Shown: positions 33,982 to 42,677 of the stretch, piece by piece
Layout of the letters: each line of letters begins with the position of its first letter
Position numbering within the stretch: the first letter of the stretch is position 1
NCBI GenBank assembly: GCA_000721375.1
Contig: JOGW01000018.1
Location: 203,367 to 267,366, forward strand
DNA from: Streptomyces sp. NRRL B-3428
GTDB taxonomy: Bacteria > Actinomycetota > Actinomycetes > Streptomycetales > Streptomycetaceae
Length of the DNA: 64,000 bases
Reading direction: 5' to 3'
Made by a program: the position numbers and the translations under genes
The notes under the pieces: model-generated
Database searches by the model: none
Told to the model about the DNA's origin: nothing
The model's input: only the letters and a program-made list of their open reading frames with translations

Positions 33982-34737
33982 TCAGCCCTCGCGCCGCACA
34001 GTGACCCGCTCGCTCTCGACCCGCTTCTCCAGATCCTCTGCGCCGAGCCGGTCGAGGTTGCGGCAGAGCACCACGGAGGACCCGGTCGCCAGAGGTGCGT
34101 ACAGCCCTGCGGAAAGACCGTCCCAGTTCCCGTACGAGAGTCCGGACAGCACCCGGTCGCCGGGCCCGAGCCCGAGGCCGCGTCCGTCGGCCAGGGCGCG
34201 CTCGACGATCTCGGCGCCCGTAAGCGCCGTATCCCCGATGACGAGGGAATCGTCGGAGGGGGAGACGGGCGCGAACGGCGCGAACTGGTCGCCCTGGCCC
34301 GGCACCTCCACCGCGTAATCCATGAACCCGGCCGGCGGCTGCGGGAAGCGGCCGCCGAGCGGACGCAGCGCGAGCGCGATCCGCTCGCCGGAGCAGGCGG
34401 ACGCCTCGTCGAGCGTGTCGGGTCCGGTGACGACGAGATCGGCGCCGGCCGGGTCGCCGCCCACGACGGCCGTCACTCCGGTCGACGAGCAGGCGAGCAG
34501 CCAGACCGCCGTCTGCCAGTGCGCGGGCAGCAGCAGCGCGAGCCGGTCGCCGGGCTCGGCGGAGAGCTCGCCCTGGAGCAGATTCGCCGTCTTGGCCACC
34601 CAATTGGCGAAGGTTGCCACGGACAATTCGACGCGCTCACCGGTCGCGTCGTCGTAGAAGGTCACGAGCGGGCGGCCCGGGTCCGCGGCGAGCGCGGATC
34701 GCAGCAGGTCGGCAGGGGTGCGGTCGGTCGCGTTCAC
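33982..34737 (-). CDS. TIGR03089-family protein (AMP-binding-like)
   Basis: 251 residues starting MNATDRTPADLLRSALAADP. The N-terminal half resembles the start of acyl-CoA synthetases (RPLVTFYDDATGERVELS, FANWVAKTANLL, GDRLALLLPAHWQTAVW), but the protein stops where the full adenylating enzyme would continue. That truncated architecture is the actinobacterial TIGR03089 family. The ATP phosphate-binding loop of full-length enzymes is not evident, so catalysis is doubtful. The same gene adjoins an LCP gene in Mycobacterium. The function is unknown; it diverges from the amidase gene. Confidence 0.8.
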   Translation of the reverse strand: MNATDRTPADLLRSALAADPGRPLVTFYDDATGERVELSVATFANWVAKTANLLQGELSAEPGDRLALLLPAHWQTAVWLLACSSTGVTAVVGGDPAGADLVVTGPDTLDEASACSGERIALALRPLGGRFPQPPAGFMDYAVEVPGQGDQFAPFAPVSPSDDSLVIGDTALTGAEIVERALADGRGLGLGPGDRVLSGLSYGNWDGLSAGLYAPLATGSSVVLCRNLDRLGAEDLEKRVESERVTVRREG

Positions 34738-34863
34738 AGCGGCAAGCCTACGCGCGCACCGCCGTGTGCTCCGCTCGGAGCCCGCCGGGTACCGGCCGAC
34801 GGACCGTCAATTCCCTTACGTCCACGACATGCGGGTATGCCAGGTTGCGCCCACCATCGACGC

Positions 34864-36270
34864 ATGCGTGGATTTCTTGCTTCCTCGATCGGTGTCGCCT
34901 GTGCCGCCGCCCTGTCCCTGCCGCTTGCCCTGCCGGCGAGCGCGACCGACTCGCCGCGCCGGTCCGAAGTGGCCGAGTCGCTGCGCGCACCAGATGTGGC
35001 GGGCTCGACCCAGTCGCTGCCCTTGAAGCCGCTCTCCTCCGACCGGGCGCTCGGGTCGGGCGCGGCGCAGGGAGTCGTCCGCAGCGACGTCCTGCCCTTC
35101 GCGCTCGTCGGCGTCGTCTGGGACAACCCGGAGGCCGAACTGCAGGGCCGGGTCGAGGTCCGCACCCGCGCCGCCGACACCCGGAACTGGTCGGCCTGGC
35201 AGGAACTGGAGACCCACAACCACGAGCACGCAGCCGACCTCGGCTCCCAGGAGCGCGCATCGGGCCGGCTGCGCGGCTCCACCGCACCGCTGTGGGTGGG
35301 GGATTCGGACGGTGTCGAGGTCCGCGTCCTGGCCGAGGCACCCACCGACCGCGCGGCCGCCGACCCCGGGGCCGCTGACCACGGGACCACCGACCACGGG
35401 ACCACCGACCGCGCGGCCGCTCCCGAGCTGCCGCGGAATCTGCGGCTCGAACTCGTCGACCCCGGCGACGAACCGGGTCCCCCGCAGGGCCCGCAGGCCG
35501 ACGGCCCGCGCAGCGTGCTCACCGCGGAGGCGGCCGCGAGCTGGGCGGTGAACGCGGAGATGGCGCCGCTCGGCGCGGCCGTCATCCCCGAGCTCACCAA
35601 GGAGCAGACCGAGTCCGAACTCCTCGCCTCCCGCGGCGAGGCCGAGAACGCGGTGGCCCGCCCGTATGTCGGTGCGCGTCCGCGGATCATCACGCGCAAG
35701 GGCTGGGGAGCGGACGAGAAGCTCCGCGAGAAGAACTTCGTCTATACGAAGGCGGTCCGCGCGGCCTTCGTGCACCACAGCGCGTCCGGCAACAGCTACC
35801 GCTGTGCGCAGTCCCCCTCCGTAATGCGCAGTATCTACCGCTACCACGTCAAGAGCAGTGGCTGGCGAGACTTCGGCTACAACTTCGCCGTCGACAGATG
35901 CGGGAACATCTACGAAGGCCGCGCGGGCGGTGTGGCCAAGCCCGTCTACGGCGCGCACACCCTCGGTTTCAACAGCAACAGCATGGGCATCGCCGTCCTC
36001 GGGACGTACTCGAACTCCGCGCCGCCCGCGGCCGCGCTCAATGCGATCGCGAAGCTCTCGGCGTGGAAGCTCGGTCTCTACGGCGCCAATCCCAAGGGCA
36101 CGACCGTTCTCAAATCAGGCGGCAGCAATCTCTACAAGAAGGGGAAGAAGGTCCGGCTCCATGTGATCTCCGGTCACCGGGACGGCTTCGCCACCGAGTG
36201 CCCGGGGCGTCGGCTGTACAACAAGCTCGGCAACGCGCGGCAGACCTCGGCCCACCTGCAGGGCCGGTGA
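34864..36270 (+). CDS. Secreted N-acetylmuramoyl-L-alanine amidase (PGRP/Amidase_2 type)
   Basis: 468 residues from the ATG at 34864 (a start nine codons upstream is possible). The signal peptide is MRGFLASSIGVACAAALSLP followed by LALPASA. A central beta-rich region (about 50-270) includes ALVGVVWDNPEAELQGRVEV and a linker where 15 bases are tandemly duplicated (35377-35406). The C-terminal catalytic domain starts RPRIITRKGWGADE. Zinc ligands are visible: His in AAFVHHSASG, His in VISGHRDG and Cys in TECPGRRLY. Such enzymes cut the bond between muramic acid and the peptide stem. It acts outside the cell, in keeping with the wall-related neighbours. Confidence 0.92.
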   Translation: MRGFLASSIGVACAAALSLPLALPASATDSPRRSEVAESLRAPDVAGSTQSLPLKPLSSDRALGSGAAQGVVRSDVLPFALVGVVWDNPEAELQGRVEVRTRAADTRNWSAWQELETHNHEHAADLGSQERASGRLRGSTAPLWVGDSDGVEVRVLAEAPTDRAAADPGAADHGTTDHGTTDRAAAPELPRNLRLELVDPGDEPGPPQGPQADGPRSVLTAEAAASWAVNAEMAPLGAAVIPELTKEQTESELLASRGEAENAVARPYVGARPRIITRKGWGADEKLREKNFVYTKAVRAAFVHHSASGNSYRCAQSPSVMRSIYRYHVKSSGWRDFGYNFAVDRCGNIYEGRAGGVAKPVYGAHTLGFNSNSMGIAVLGTYSNSAPPAAALNAIAKLSAWKLGLYGANPKGTTVLKSGGSNLYKKGKKVRLHVISGHRDGFATECPGRRLYNKLGNARQTSAHLQGR

Positions 36271-36399
36271 GGCCGGTGGCGTAGCCGGGGCGTACGGGAC
36301 CGGGGTACGGGACCGGACAAATTTTCTACCCAGAACTGCATACACTGGCCGATCCGTGACCTGGGCCGCCCGGCCCCCCGGCAGGAAGCGAAGACATCG

Positions 36400-37482
36400 G
36401 TGACTGAAGCGATCCTTCTGGTCGGAGGCAAGGGCACCCGGCTGCGGCCGCTCACGGTGAACACCCCCAAGCCCATGGTCCCGGCGGCCGGAGTCCCCTT
36501 CCTCACGCACCAGCTGGCGCGGGCGCGGGCGGCCGGAGTGACGCACATCATCCTGGCCACTTCCTACCTGGCCGAGGTCTTCGAACCCCACTTCGGCGAC
36601 GGTTCGTCGCTCGGTCTGGAGCTCGAATACGTCACGGAGGACGAGCCGCTCGGCACGGGAGGCGCGATCCGCAACGTGGCCTCGCGCCTGCGTTCCGCCC
36701 CCGACGAACCGGTCCTGATCTTCAACGGCGACATCCTGACGGGCCTGGACATCAGCGCCCTCGTCTCCACGCACTCTGCCTCGGGCGCGGATGTGTCGCT
36801 GCACCTCACCCGCGTCCCCGACCCCCGCGCCTTCGGCCTGGTCCCCACGGACCCGACGGGTCGCGTCACAGCCTTCCTGGAAAAGCCGGAAACCTCCGAA
36901 GAAATCGTCACGGACCAGATCAACGCCGGCGCCTACGTCTTCCGCCGCTCCCTCATCGACACCATCCCGGCGGGCCGTCCGGTCTCGGTCGAACGCGAGA
37001 CGTTCCCCGGCCTGCTGGCCGCCGGCGCCCATCTCCAGGGCATGGTCGACTCCACGTACTGGCTCGACCTCGGCACCCCTCAGGCCTTCGTCCGCGGCTC
37101 CGCGGACCTGGTCCTGGGCCGCGCCCCGTCCCCGGCGGTCCCCGCCCGCTGCGGCGAAAGCCTGGTCCTGCCGACGGCGAGGGTCGCGCCCGACGCGAAG
37201 CTGACCGCCGGAACGGTGATTGGCGAGGGCGCCTCGGTGGGCGAGGGTGCGCGGGTGACGGGCAGCACGATCCTCTCGGACGCGGTGATCGAGCCGGGCG
37301 CGGTCATCACGGACTCCCTGGTCGGCGCAGGCGCCCGCATCGGCGCCCGCACGGTCCTGGACGGCGCGGTGATCGGCGACGGCGCCACGGTGGGCGCGGA
37401 CAACGAGCTGCGCGCGGGGGTCAGGGTGTGGTGCGGGGCGTCCCTGCCGGACGGCGCGGTGCGCTTCTCGTCGGACATGTAG
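36400..37482 (+). CDS. Sugar-1-phosphate nucleotidyltransferase (mannose-1-P guanylyltransferase-like)
   Basis: 360 residues from a GTG start. The nucleotidyltransferase domain has the signature LLVGGKGTRLRPLTVNTPKP, the metal-site Asp in IFNGDIL, and EKPE. A left-handed beta-helix of hexapeptide repeats (about 245-345: GTVIGEGASVGEGARV and similar) follows. This two-domain form matches bacterial GDP-mannose pyrophosphorylases of the RmlA-like type; in Mycobacterium the gene in the same position makes GDP-mannose. With manA and manB in this window it would complete fructose-6-P to GDP-mannose. The exact sugar and base remain inferred. A possible -10 TACACT lies at 36341. Confidence 0.85.
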   Translation: MTEAILLVGGKGTRLRPLTVNTPKPMVPAAGVPFLTHQLARARAAGVTHIILATSYLAEVFEPHFGDGSSLGLELEYVTEDEPLGTGGAIRNVASRLRSAPDEPVLIFNGDILTGLDISALVSTHSASGADVSLHLTRVPDPRAFGLVPTDPTGRVTAFLEKPETSEEIVTDQINAGAYVFRRSLIDTIPAGRPVSVERETFPGLLAAGAHLQGMVDSTYWLDLGTPQAFVRGSADLVLGRAPSPAVPARCGESLVLPTARVAPDAKLTAGTVIGEGASVGEGARVTGSTILSDAVIEPGAVITDSLVGAGARIGARTVLDGAVIGDGATVGADNELRAGVRVWCGASLPDGAVRFSSDM

Positions 37483-37497
37483 GCCCAGCTGGACTTC

Positions 37498-37520
37498 CGG
37501 GGTCTGGGGCGGAGCCCCGG
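37498..37520. repeat. GC-rich hairpin element, second copy
   Basis: CCGGGG (37498-37503) and CCCCGG (37515-37520) enclose the inner hairpin GGGGC-GGA-GCCCC (37506-37518). It lies after the nucleotidyltransferase stop and is the same kind of element as at 9466-9480. Confidence 0.5.
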
Positions 37521-37596
37521 TTTCGGGAAGGGGCGGGGTGGGGGAGAAGAACGCCCTACCCTCGTAAGGCAGCCCCCGACCCCAGAGGACCTCCGA

Positions 37597-38646
37597 GTGG
37601 CCGGCCGTTTCGAGCCCCGCGCACAGCGCCTGACCCGCACCACCGTGCGCGCAGGCGACACCCGCGTACCCGGAACGCGAGCCGCAGGACCGACCACGGC
37701 CCGCACCGGCGCACCAGCCGGCACCCGCACCGACGCCCCAGCCGGCACCCGCACCTGGACCCCCACCACCCCGTTCGACCTCGGCCTGGTCGTCGGCCCC
37801 CTGAGGCGCGGCCCCGCCGACCCCACCTTCCGGGTCACGAACGGTCACGTCTGGCGGGCCACCCGCACCCCCGAGGGCCCAGCCACCCTCCGTATCGCCG
37901 CGAAAACCACCGGCATCGAGGCCGAAGCCTGGGGCCCGGGCCACGACTGGCTGCTCGACTGGCTGCCCCAGCTCCTGGGCGACGCCGACGACCACACGGT
38001 CTTCACCCCGAGGCACCGCCTCGTCGCCGAAGTCCACCGCCGCCGCCCGGGCCTCAGACTCCTGCGCACCGGACTGGTCATGGAGTCCCTGATCCCGTCG
38101 GTCCTGGAACAGAAGGTCACCACCGACGAGGCCTACCGCGCCTGGCGGATCCTCGTCCGCAAGTACGGGGAGCAGGCACCCGGCCCGGACGGTATGCCGG
38201 ACCTCCACGTCATGCCCGACCCGGGAACCTGGCGCATGATCCCCTCCTGGGACTGGCACCGCGCCGGTGTCGACAACAAGCGCGCCCAGACGATCCTGCG
38301 CGCCGTCCGAGTCGCCCCGCGCCTCGAAGAGGCCATGGCCCTCGACCCCGAACAGGCCCGTAAGCGACTCGAGTTGGTCCCCGGCATCGGCCCCTGGACC
38401 TCCGCCGAAACCATCCAGCGCTCCCACGGCGCCCCCGACGAGGTCACCGTCGGTGATCTGCATCTGCCCGGCATCATCGGCTACGCGCTCGCCGGTGAAC
38501 GCGACGCCGACGACGCCCGCATGCTCGAACTCCTCGAGCCCTACCGCGGTCAGCGCCACCGCGCCGCCCGTTACATCCTGCTCACCGGCCGCACCCCACC
38601 GCGCCGCACCCCGAAGATGCCGAAGACGGACATCGGCAAGCTCTGA
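37597..38646 (+). CDS. HhH-GPD DNA-3-methyladenine glycosylase (AlkA-like)
   Basis: 349 residues from a GTG start. An N-terminal region of about 50 residues rich in Thr/Arg/Ala/Gly includes an 18-base tandem repeat (AGTRT units). The catalytic half carries the helix-hairpin-helix LELVPGIGPWTSAETIQRS followed by the catalytic Asp in VTVGDLHLPG, as in AlkA-type glycosylases. It should remove alkylated purines from DNA. The gene is unrelated to its envelope neighbours and converges on fbiB with a 9-base gap. Confidence 0.85.
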   Translation: MAGRFEPRAQRLTRTTVRAGDTRVPGTRAAGPTTARTGAPAGTRTDAPAGTRTWTPTTPFDLGLVVGPLRRGPADPTFRVTNGHVWRATRTPEGPATLRIAAKTTGIEAEAWGPGHDWLLDWLPQLLGDADDHTVFTPRHRLVAEVHRRRPGLRLLRTGLVMESLIPSVLEQKVTTDEAYRAWRILVRKYGEQAPGPDGMPDLHVMPDPGTWRMIPSWDWHRAGVDNKRAQTILRAVRVAPRLEEAMALDPEQARKRLELVPGIGPWTSAETIQRSHGAPDEVTVGDLHLPGIIGYALAGERDADDARMLELLEPYRGQRHRAARYILLTGRTPPRRTPKMPKTDIGKL

Positions 38647-38655
38647 CCAACCAGG

Positions 38656-39969
38656 TCAGCGCACCTCGATGAAGTCCGAAGCCTCCCGCGCAGGACGCGA
38701 CTTGGGCGCGACCGCCGCATGGCCGACGGCCACGGCCCCCATCGGATCCCAGTCGCCGGGCAGTCCGAGGACCTCCCGTACGACATCGCGGCAGAACATC
38801 GTCGACGAGATCCACGCCGACCCGAGCCGCTCCCCGGCAAGCGCCACCAGGAAGTTCTGGATCCCGGCACCGGTCGCGACGACGAACATCTCGCGCTCGG
38901 CGGCATCGCGCCGCGCATGCCCGTACGTGTGCGAGCCGTCCATCACCAGACAGGGCACCACCAGATACGGCGCCTTGCGCAGCACATCCCCGCGCCGTAC
39001 CCGCTTGGCGATCGACTCCTCGGACTTGCCGTCCCGCCGCAGATCCTCGATCCACTGATCCCGCATCGCGTCGAGCAACCGCACGCGCGAGGACTCCGAT
39101 TCGAGCAGCACGAACCGCCAGGGCGTCGTGTGATGCGGCGCCGGAGCCGTCACCGCGGCCGCCACGGCACGCCGCACGGCGCCCGGATCGACGGGCTCGT
39201 CGGTGAACTCCCGTACCGTCCGCCGCTGCGTGACCGCCTCCCGTACCGCCTCGGACGTCCCCAGCCGGAACATGTCGTCGGCCGCGACCCGCACCAACTT
39301 CCGTGCACCACCGTCCGGATCGGAGGAGTCGGAGGAGACGGCCTGCGCCAGCCCGCGCACCACCGCCACAGGTAGCCCCGCCGCCTTGCCCTTCACCAGG
39401 TCGCCCGCGGCGGCCAGTTCATCGGCGGTGGCCACGATCGTCGCGCTCAGCGGATTGCCGTACGCATCCGTCCCCCCGCGCAGATCGTCGAGGACCCGCA
39501 CTCCGGCCGCGCCGATCGCGACATCGGTGAGCCCGTTGCGCCAGGGCCGCCCGAAGGTGTCCGTGACCAGCACGCCCACCTCCACGCCGAGAGCGTCGCG
39601 CAGCCCTTCGCGGATCGTGCGCGCCGAGGCATCGGGGTCCTCGGGGAGCAGAAGCACGGTCCCCGCAGGGGTGTTGGAGGCGTCGACCCCGGCCGCGGCC
39701 ATCACCAGGCCCTGCCGGTTCTCGACGATACGGAGGGTGCCGCGCCGTGCCACGACCCGTACCGTCTCCGCGTCGATGGCCTCCTCACGGGAGTCGGCCG
39801 CGATGATCCGGCCCTCCGCCTTGGACACGATCTTGGAGGTGACGAGCACGATGTCCCCGTCGGCCAGCCCCGGTTCGGCGGTGGCGATCAGCTTGGCGAG
39901 ATCGTCACCGCGCTGCACCTCGGGCAGCCCGGGCACGGCCCAGACGTGGAAACCAGGTGCGTCGCTCAC
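38656..39969 (-). CDS. fbiB: Coenzyme F420 gamma-glutamyl ligase / dehydro-F420-0 reductase FbiB
   Basis: 437 residues from the GTG at 39969, which overlaps the fbiA stop by four bases. The N-terminal CofE-like ligase domain (about 1-250) has [30 protein letters not shown] and [19 protein letters not shown]. The C-terminal FMN-binding nitroreductase-like domain (about 255-437) has [20 protein letters not shown] and [12 protein letters not shown]. This two-domain fusion is the actinobacterial FbiB, which adds glutamates to F420-0 and reduces dehydro-F420-0. Confidence 0.95.
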   Translation of the reverse strand: MSDAPGFHVWAVPGLPEVQRGDDLAKLIATAEPGLADGDIVLVTSKIVSKAEGRIIAADSREEAIDAETVRVVARRGTLRIVENRQGLVMAAAGVDASNTPAGTVLLLPEDPDASARTIREGLRDALGVEVGVLVTDTFGRPWRNGLTDVAIGAAGVRVLDDLRGGTDAYGNPLSATIVATADELAAAGDLVKGKAAGLPVAVVRGLAQAVSSDSSDPDGGARKLVRVAADDMFRLGTSEAVREAVTQRRTVREFTDEPVDPGAVRRAVAAAVTAPAPHHTTPWRFVLLESESSRVRLLDAMRDQWIEDLRRDGKSEESIAKRVRRGDVLRKAPYLVVPCLVMDGSHTYGHARRDAAEREMFVVATGAGIQNFLVALAGERLGSAWISSTMFCRDVVREVLGLPGDWDPMGAVAVGHAAVAPKSRPAREASDFIEVR

Positions 39970-40925
39970 CCTCGTACCTCTTCGGCCATCGCGAGGGCGG
40001 CCCGCGCCATCTCGGCGGTCGCGTCCAGATCGGTCATCATCAGGGGCAGCGCCTTGCACCGGATCCCGGCCGCCGCCACCCGCTCGACCGCACCCGCGTC
40101 GACGGTGTCGACCAGCCAGCCGTCGAGCAGCCCGGAGCCGTAGTGCTCGGCGACGGCCGCGGCGCTGGACTCCACGCCGACCGCGGCGAGCACCTTGTCG
40201 GCCATCCCGCGTACCGGGGCGTCACCGACGATGGGGGAGAGGCCCACGACCGGCACCCCGGCCTCGGCGATGGCCTCCCGTATCCCGGGCACGGCCAGGA
40301 TCGTGCCGACGCTGACCACGGGGTTGGACGGCGGGAACAGCACCACATCGGCCTCGGCGATCGCTTCGAGGACTCCGGGCGCGGGCTTGGCCTGCTCGGC
40401 GCCGACCGGCACCACGGCGAGCGCGTCCACGGAGGCGCGCAGCCGCACCCAGTACTCCTGGAAGTGAATGGCCTTCTGCTCGCCGTCCAGCTCGACGGCG
40501 ACATGGGTCTCGACGCGGTCGTCGGACATGGGGATGAGCCGGACACCCGGCTGCCACCGGTCGCACAGCGCCTCGGTGACCGCGCTCAGCGGAAAGCCCG
40601 CGGCCAGCATCTGGCTGCGCACGATGTGCGTGGCGAAGTCACGGTCGCCGAGCCCGAACCACTCGGGCCCCACGCCATAGGCGGCGAGCTCCTCCTTGAC
40701 CTTGAAGGTCTCGTCCGTACGCCCCCAGCCCTGCTCCTCGTTGATACCGCCGCCGAGCGTGTACATCACGGTGTCGAGGTCCGGGCAGACCTTCAGGCCG
40801 AACAGATGGATGTCGTCGCCGGTGTTCCCGATCACCGTGATGTCCGCTTCGGGCGCGGCCACCTTGAGACCACGCAGGAAACGGGCACCACCGATGCCGC
40901 CGGCCAAAACCACGATGCGCTGCAT
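39966..40925 (-). CDS. fbiA: Phosphoenolpyruvyl/2-phospho-L-lactate transferase FbiA (CofD)
   Basis: 319 residues starting [20 protein letters not shown]. The CofD fold is visible in the GGIGGARF loop, [30 protein letters not shown] and [14 protein letters not shown]. It joins the activated three-carbon unit to the deazaflavin Fo to give F420-0 or its dehydro form. It is translationally coupled to fbiB (GTGA). A DnaA-box-like TTATCCACA lies 43 bases upstream on the same strand. The cysteine dioxygenase gene lies 90 bases upstream in the same direction. Confidence 0.95.
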   Translation of the reverse strand: MQRIVVLAGGIGGARFLRGLKVAAPEADITVIGNTGDDIHLFGLKVCPDLDTVMYTLGGGINEEQGWGRTDETFKVKEELAAYGVGPEWFGLGDRDFATHIVRSQMLAAGFPLSAVTEALCDRWQPGVRLIPMSDDRVETHVAVELDGEQKAIHFQEYWVRLRASVDALAVVPVGAEQAKPAPGVLEAIAEADVVLFPPSNPVVSVGTILAVPGIREAIAEAGVPVVGLSPIVGDAPVRGMADKVLAAVGVESSAAAVAEHYGSGLLDGWLVDTVDAGAVERVAAAGIRCKALPLMMTDLDATAEMARAALAMAEEVRG

Positions 40926-40967
40926 GCGGACAGTCTGTCAGGCACCCTCGACCGGGGTCAGGGCGCC

Positions 40968-40976
40968 TGTGGATAA
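40968..40976 (-). promoter_or_regulatory. DnaA-box-like site upstream of fbiA
   Basis: TTATCCACA on the minus strand, in the wider context AGTTATCCACAGGCG. It shares at least 12 consecutive bases with sites at 42553-42561 and 51342-51350. Confidence 0.5.
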
Positions 40977-41000
40977 CTCCCTTCGAAGGGAGGGAAGTCC

Positions 41001-41022
41001 GAGGTCAGGACGAGGTCAGGCC
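41001..41022 (-). repeat. 11-bp tandem duplication across a stop codon
   Basis: GAGGTCAGGAC (41001-41011) and GAGGTCAGGCC (41012-41022), 10 of 11 identical. The second holds the TGA stop of the cysteine dioxygenase gene (41016-41018, minus strand). Confidence 0.6.
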
Positions 41023-41519
41023 TGTACAGCGGCCACGGAGGCGTACGGCTCGGCGACGGCGCTGTGCATCGGCATCTCCGTCAGCCCCGGGGAGTAGATG
41101 TGCAGACTGACGGCCGGCTCCAGGCTGTCGTTGACGATCTCGTGCACCGAGCCGGGCGCGTACACCTGCTGCGCACCGGCGGCGAGCGGCTTCGTGCCGC
41201 GCCGGGTGTGCTCGGTCAGTGCGCCGTCGAGCACGGTCAGCACACCGGAGGACGGCCCGTGGTCGTGCAGCCCGGTGCCCTGCCCGGGCACCCAGCTCAG
41301 GATCCAGACCTCGTAGCCGGGCCCGGTGCGAAGCCGGTGGTACCAGCGGCTGGTCGCGTCGTACTCGACCAGGTGTTCCCACTGGGAGCGGTCGGCGGCG
41401 ATGGAGCGCGCGAGCCCGACGAACTCGGCCACGGTCGCGGGGTGCTCACGCGCGGGCTGGAGGAGGTGCGGGACCTCAAGGATGTCGCCGGCGATCTGCA
41501 GGTCGCTGTCGCTGTTCAT
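41016..41519 (-). CDS. Cysteine dioxygenase family protein (cupin)
   Basis: 167 residues from the ATG at 41519 (MNSDSDLQIAGDILEV), with GAGGAA about 11 bases upstream. The cupin iron site is visible: HDH in GTGLHDHGPSSGVLTVL and a third His in APGSVHEIVND. The SRWYHRLRTGPGYEVWILSW stretch is typical of bacterial cysteine dioxygenases. It oxidises cysteine to cysteine sulfinate, or acts on a related thiol. An 11-bp duplication crosses its stop codon. It may be transcribed together with fbiA-fbiB. Confidence 0.88.
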   Translation of the reverse strand: MNSDSDLQIAGDILEVPHLLQPAREHPATVAEFVGLARSIAADRSQWEHLVEYDATSRWYHRLRTGPGYEVWILSWVPGQGTGLHDHGPSSGVLTVLDGALTEHTRRGTKPLAAGAQQVYAPGSVHEIVNDSLEPAVSLHIYSPGLTEMPMHSAVAEPYASVAAVQA

Positions 41520-42169
41520 AAGGTGCGGGGTTCCTCGGCGGGAGAAGTGCTGGCGGTGTCGGGAATCAGCCGGAGCCCGAAGGGCCCACGGGGAAACAGC
41601 CGGAGCTAGGAGAGGCTCAACAGCTGGGACGACAACAGCAACAGCTCGCCAGGGCAGCACTGCGGAACCCACTGCTGTGGGTCCGGGTGAGCGCCAAGTT
41701 CGCAAGCATGCCCACCAGGAGACCGGTTCACACACACAGTGTCAACTCGATGTCCGTATTGCGAGACATGTTTCACCGTATCCGGTTGTCCTGTCTGCTG
41801 AAAGGTTTGTGCAGATGCCGCAAAGGACAGGTGGCGCAGTGTCGAAGTGCGCAAACGTCTCCGCTGTCCCGTGATGTGACTGTGATCCGTTTCGCTTCGG
41901 CGCCCGCTCTGCAACGAGATCAAACTCCAACGCGTCCTTCAGTAAGTCGGATGGATGTACGGGAGTGGCCAAAGGTAAGTGTCTGGGTTTATGGCGATTT
42001 GAACACTTTCCGCAAAGCCTTGGTTCCGCAGAGTGAATAAGGGGCCCAATAGCAGATCTCGGCTTGACTGGCCCGGATCCGCACACTTGTAATTTCACTC
42101 GTGTCGTTCAGCCGAAATCGGTAGGGAACGGCACCATCACGGGGCTGCACAGACAGACGAGGGGCGCAC
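41520..42169. promoter_or_regulatory. 650-base upstream region of whiB and of the cysteine dioxygenase gene
   Basis: No gene is supported here. It is the most AT-rich stretch in this part of the window, as expected for promoters. ACCCAC-TGCT-GTGGGT (41667-41682) is a hairpin on the dioxygenase side. GTGTC pentamers, the complement of the GACAC core bound by the sporulation regulator WhiA, occur at 41739-41743 and 41979-41983; such short motifs also arise by chance. The best promoter for whiB is at 42064-42093. Confidence 0.5.
42064..42093 (+). promoter_or_regulatory. Likely whiB promoter
   Basis: TTGACT (42064-42069) and TGTAAT (42088-42093) with an 18-base spacer resemble a vegetative sigma-factor promoter. 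Transcription would start about 70 bases before the whiB ATG. whiB of S. coelicolor is known to have more than one promoter; a second could lie further upstream. Confidence 0.55.
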
Positions 42170-42433
42170 ATGACCGAGTCGTATCCGCAACTGCTGGTCG
42201 AGGAAGTCGAAGAGGAACTCGGCTGGCAGGAGCGCGCGCTGTGCGCCCAGACCGACCCCGAGTCCTTCTTCCCGGAGAAGGGCGGCTCCACCCGCGAGGC
42301 CAAGAAGGTCTGCCTCGCCTGCGAGGTCCGCTCCGAGTGCCTCGAGTACGCGCTGGCCAACGACGAGCGCTTCGGCATCTGGGGCGGTCTGTCCGAGCGG
42401 GAGCGCCGGCGCCTGAAGAAGGCCGCTGTCTGA
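42170..42433 (+). CDS. whiB: WhiB, iron-sulfur sporulation transcription factor
   Basis: 87 residues, the same length as the S. coelicolor protein and nearly identical to it by recall, with GAGGGG before the ATG. The four cluster cysteines are C25 (ERALCAQ), then the KKVCLACEVRSECLEY group (C-x2-C-x5-C). The beta-turn motif GIWGGLS and the basic tail ERERRRLKKAAV bind the sigma factor and DNA. WhiB, together with WhiA, starts sporulation septation in aerial hyphae and binds a 4Fe-4S cluster. This is the orthologue whiB2 neighbour in Mycobacterium. Its coding end has a weak 13-bp duplication after the stop (42421-42433 against 42438-42450). Confidence 0.97.
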   Translation: MTESYPQLLVEEVEEELGWQERALCAQTDPESFFPEKGGSTREAKKVCLACEVRSECLEYALANDERFGIWGGLSERERRRLKKAAV

Positions 42434-42552
42434 ATCCGGCCGTCGTCTGAGGCCTGAGCAGGTACGCAGAAGACCGCGATCCTCTGCGGAGCCGTACAAG
42501 CTCGATCAAACCGCACACAGCCGTACGTAAGGAATGGGTCCGTCGTCCGTGG

Positions 42553-42561
42553 TTATCCACA
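42553..42561 (+). promoter_or_regulatory. DnaA-box-like site upstream of the large glycosyltransferase
   Basis: TTATCCACA in the context GGTTATCCACAGGCG, 117 bases before the ATG at 42678 and in the same orientation as that gene. Confidence 0.5.
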
Positions 42562-42677
42562 GGCGGCGGACCTCGTTGTTTGGTTGCCGTTAGTGTGGGG
42601 CCCCGTCCGAGACGCCCCGTGTCCCCCGCTGGGCACAGGCGTCCACCGCAGTCCATCGAACCGGGGCCTGTACCTCG

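Noticed and set aside
41606..41923. 105-residue minus-strand open frame in the whiB upstream gap
   Set aside because: Poor third-position bias, no ribosome site and no recognisable domain; the region looks regulatory.
41739..41983. GTGTC pentamers as WhiA sites controlling whiB
   Set aside because: Two 5-base matches in 650 bases are expected by chance, and they lie 190-430 bases from the gene. Kept only as a note.
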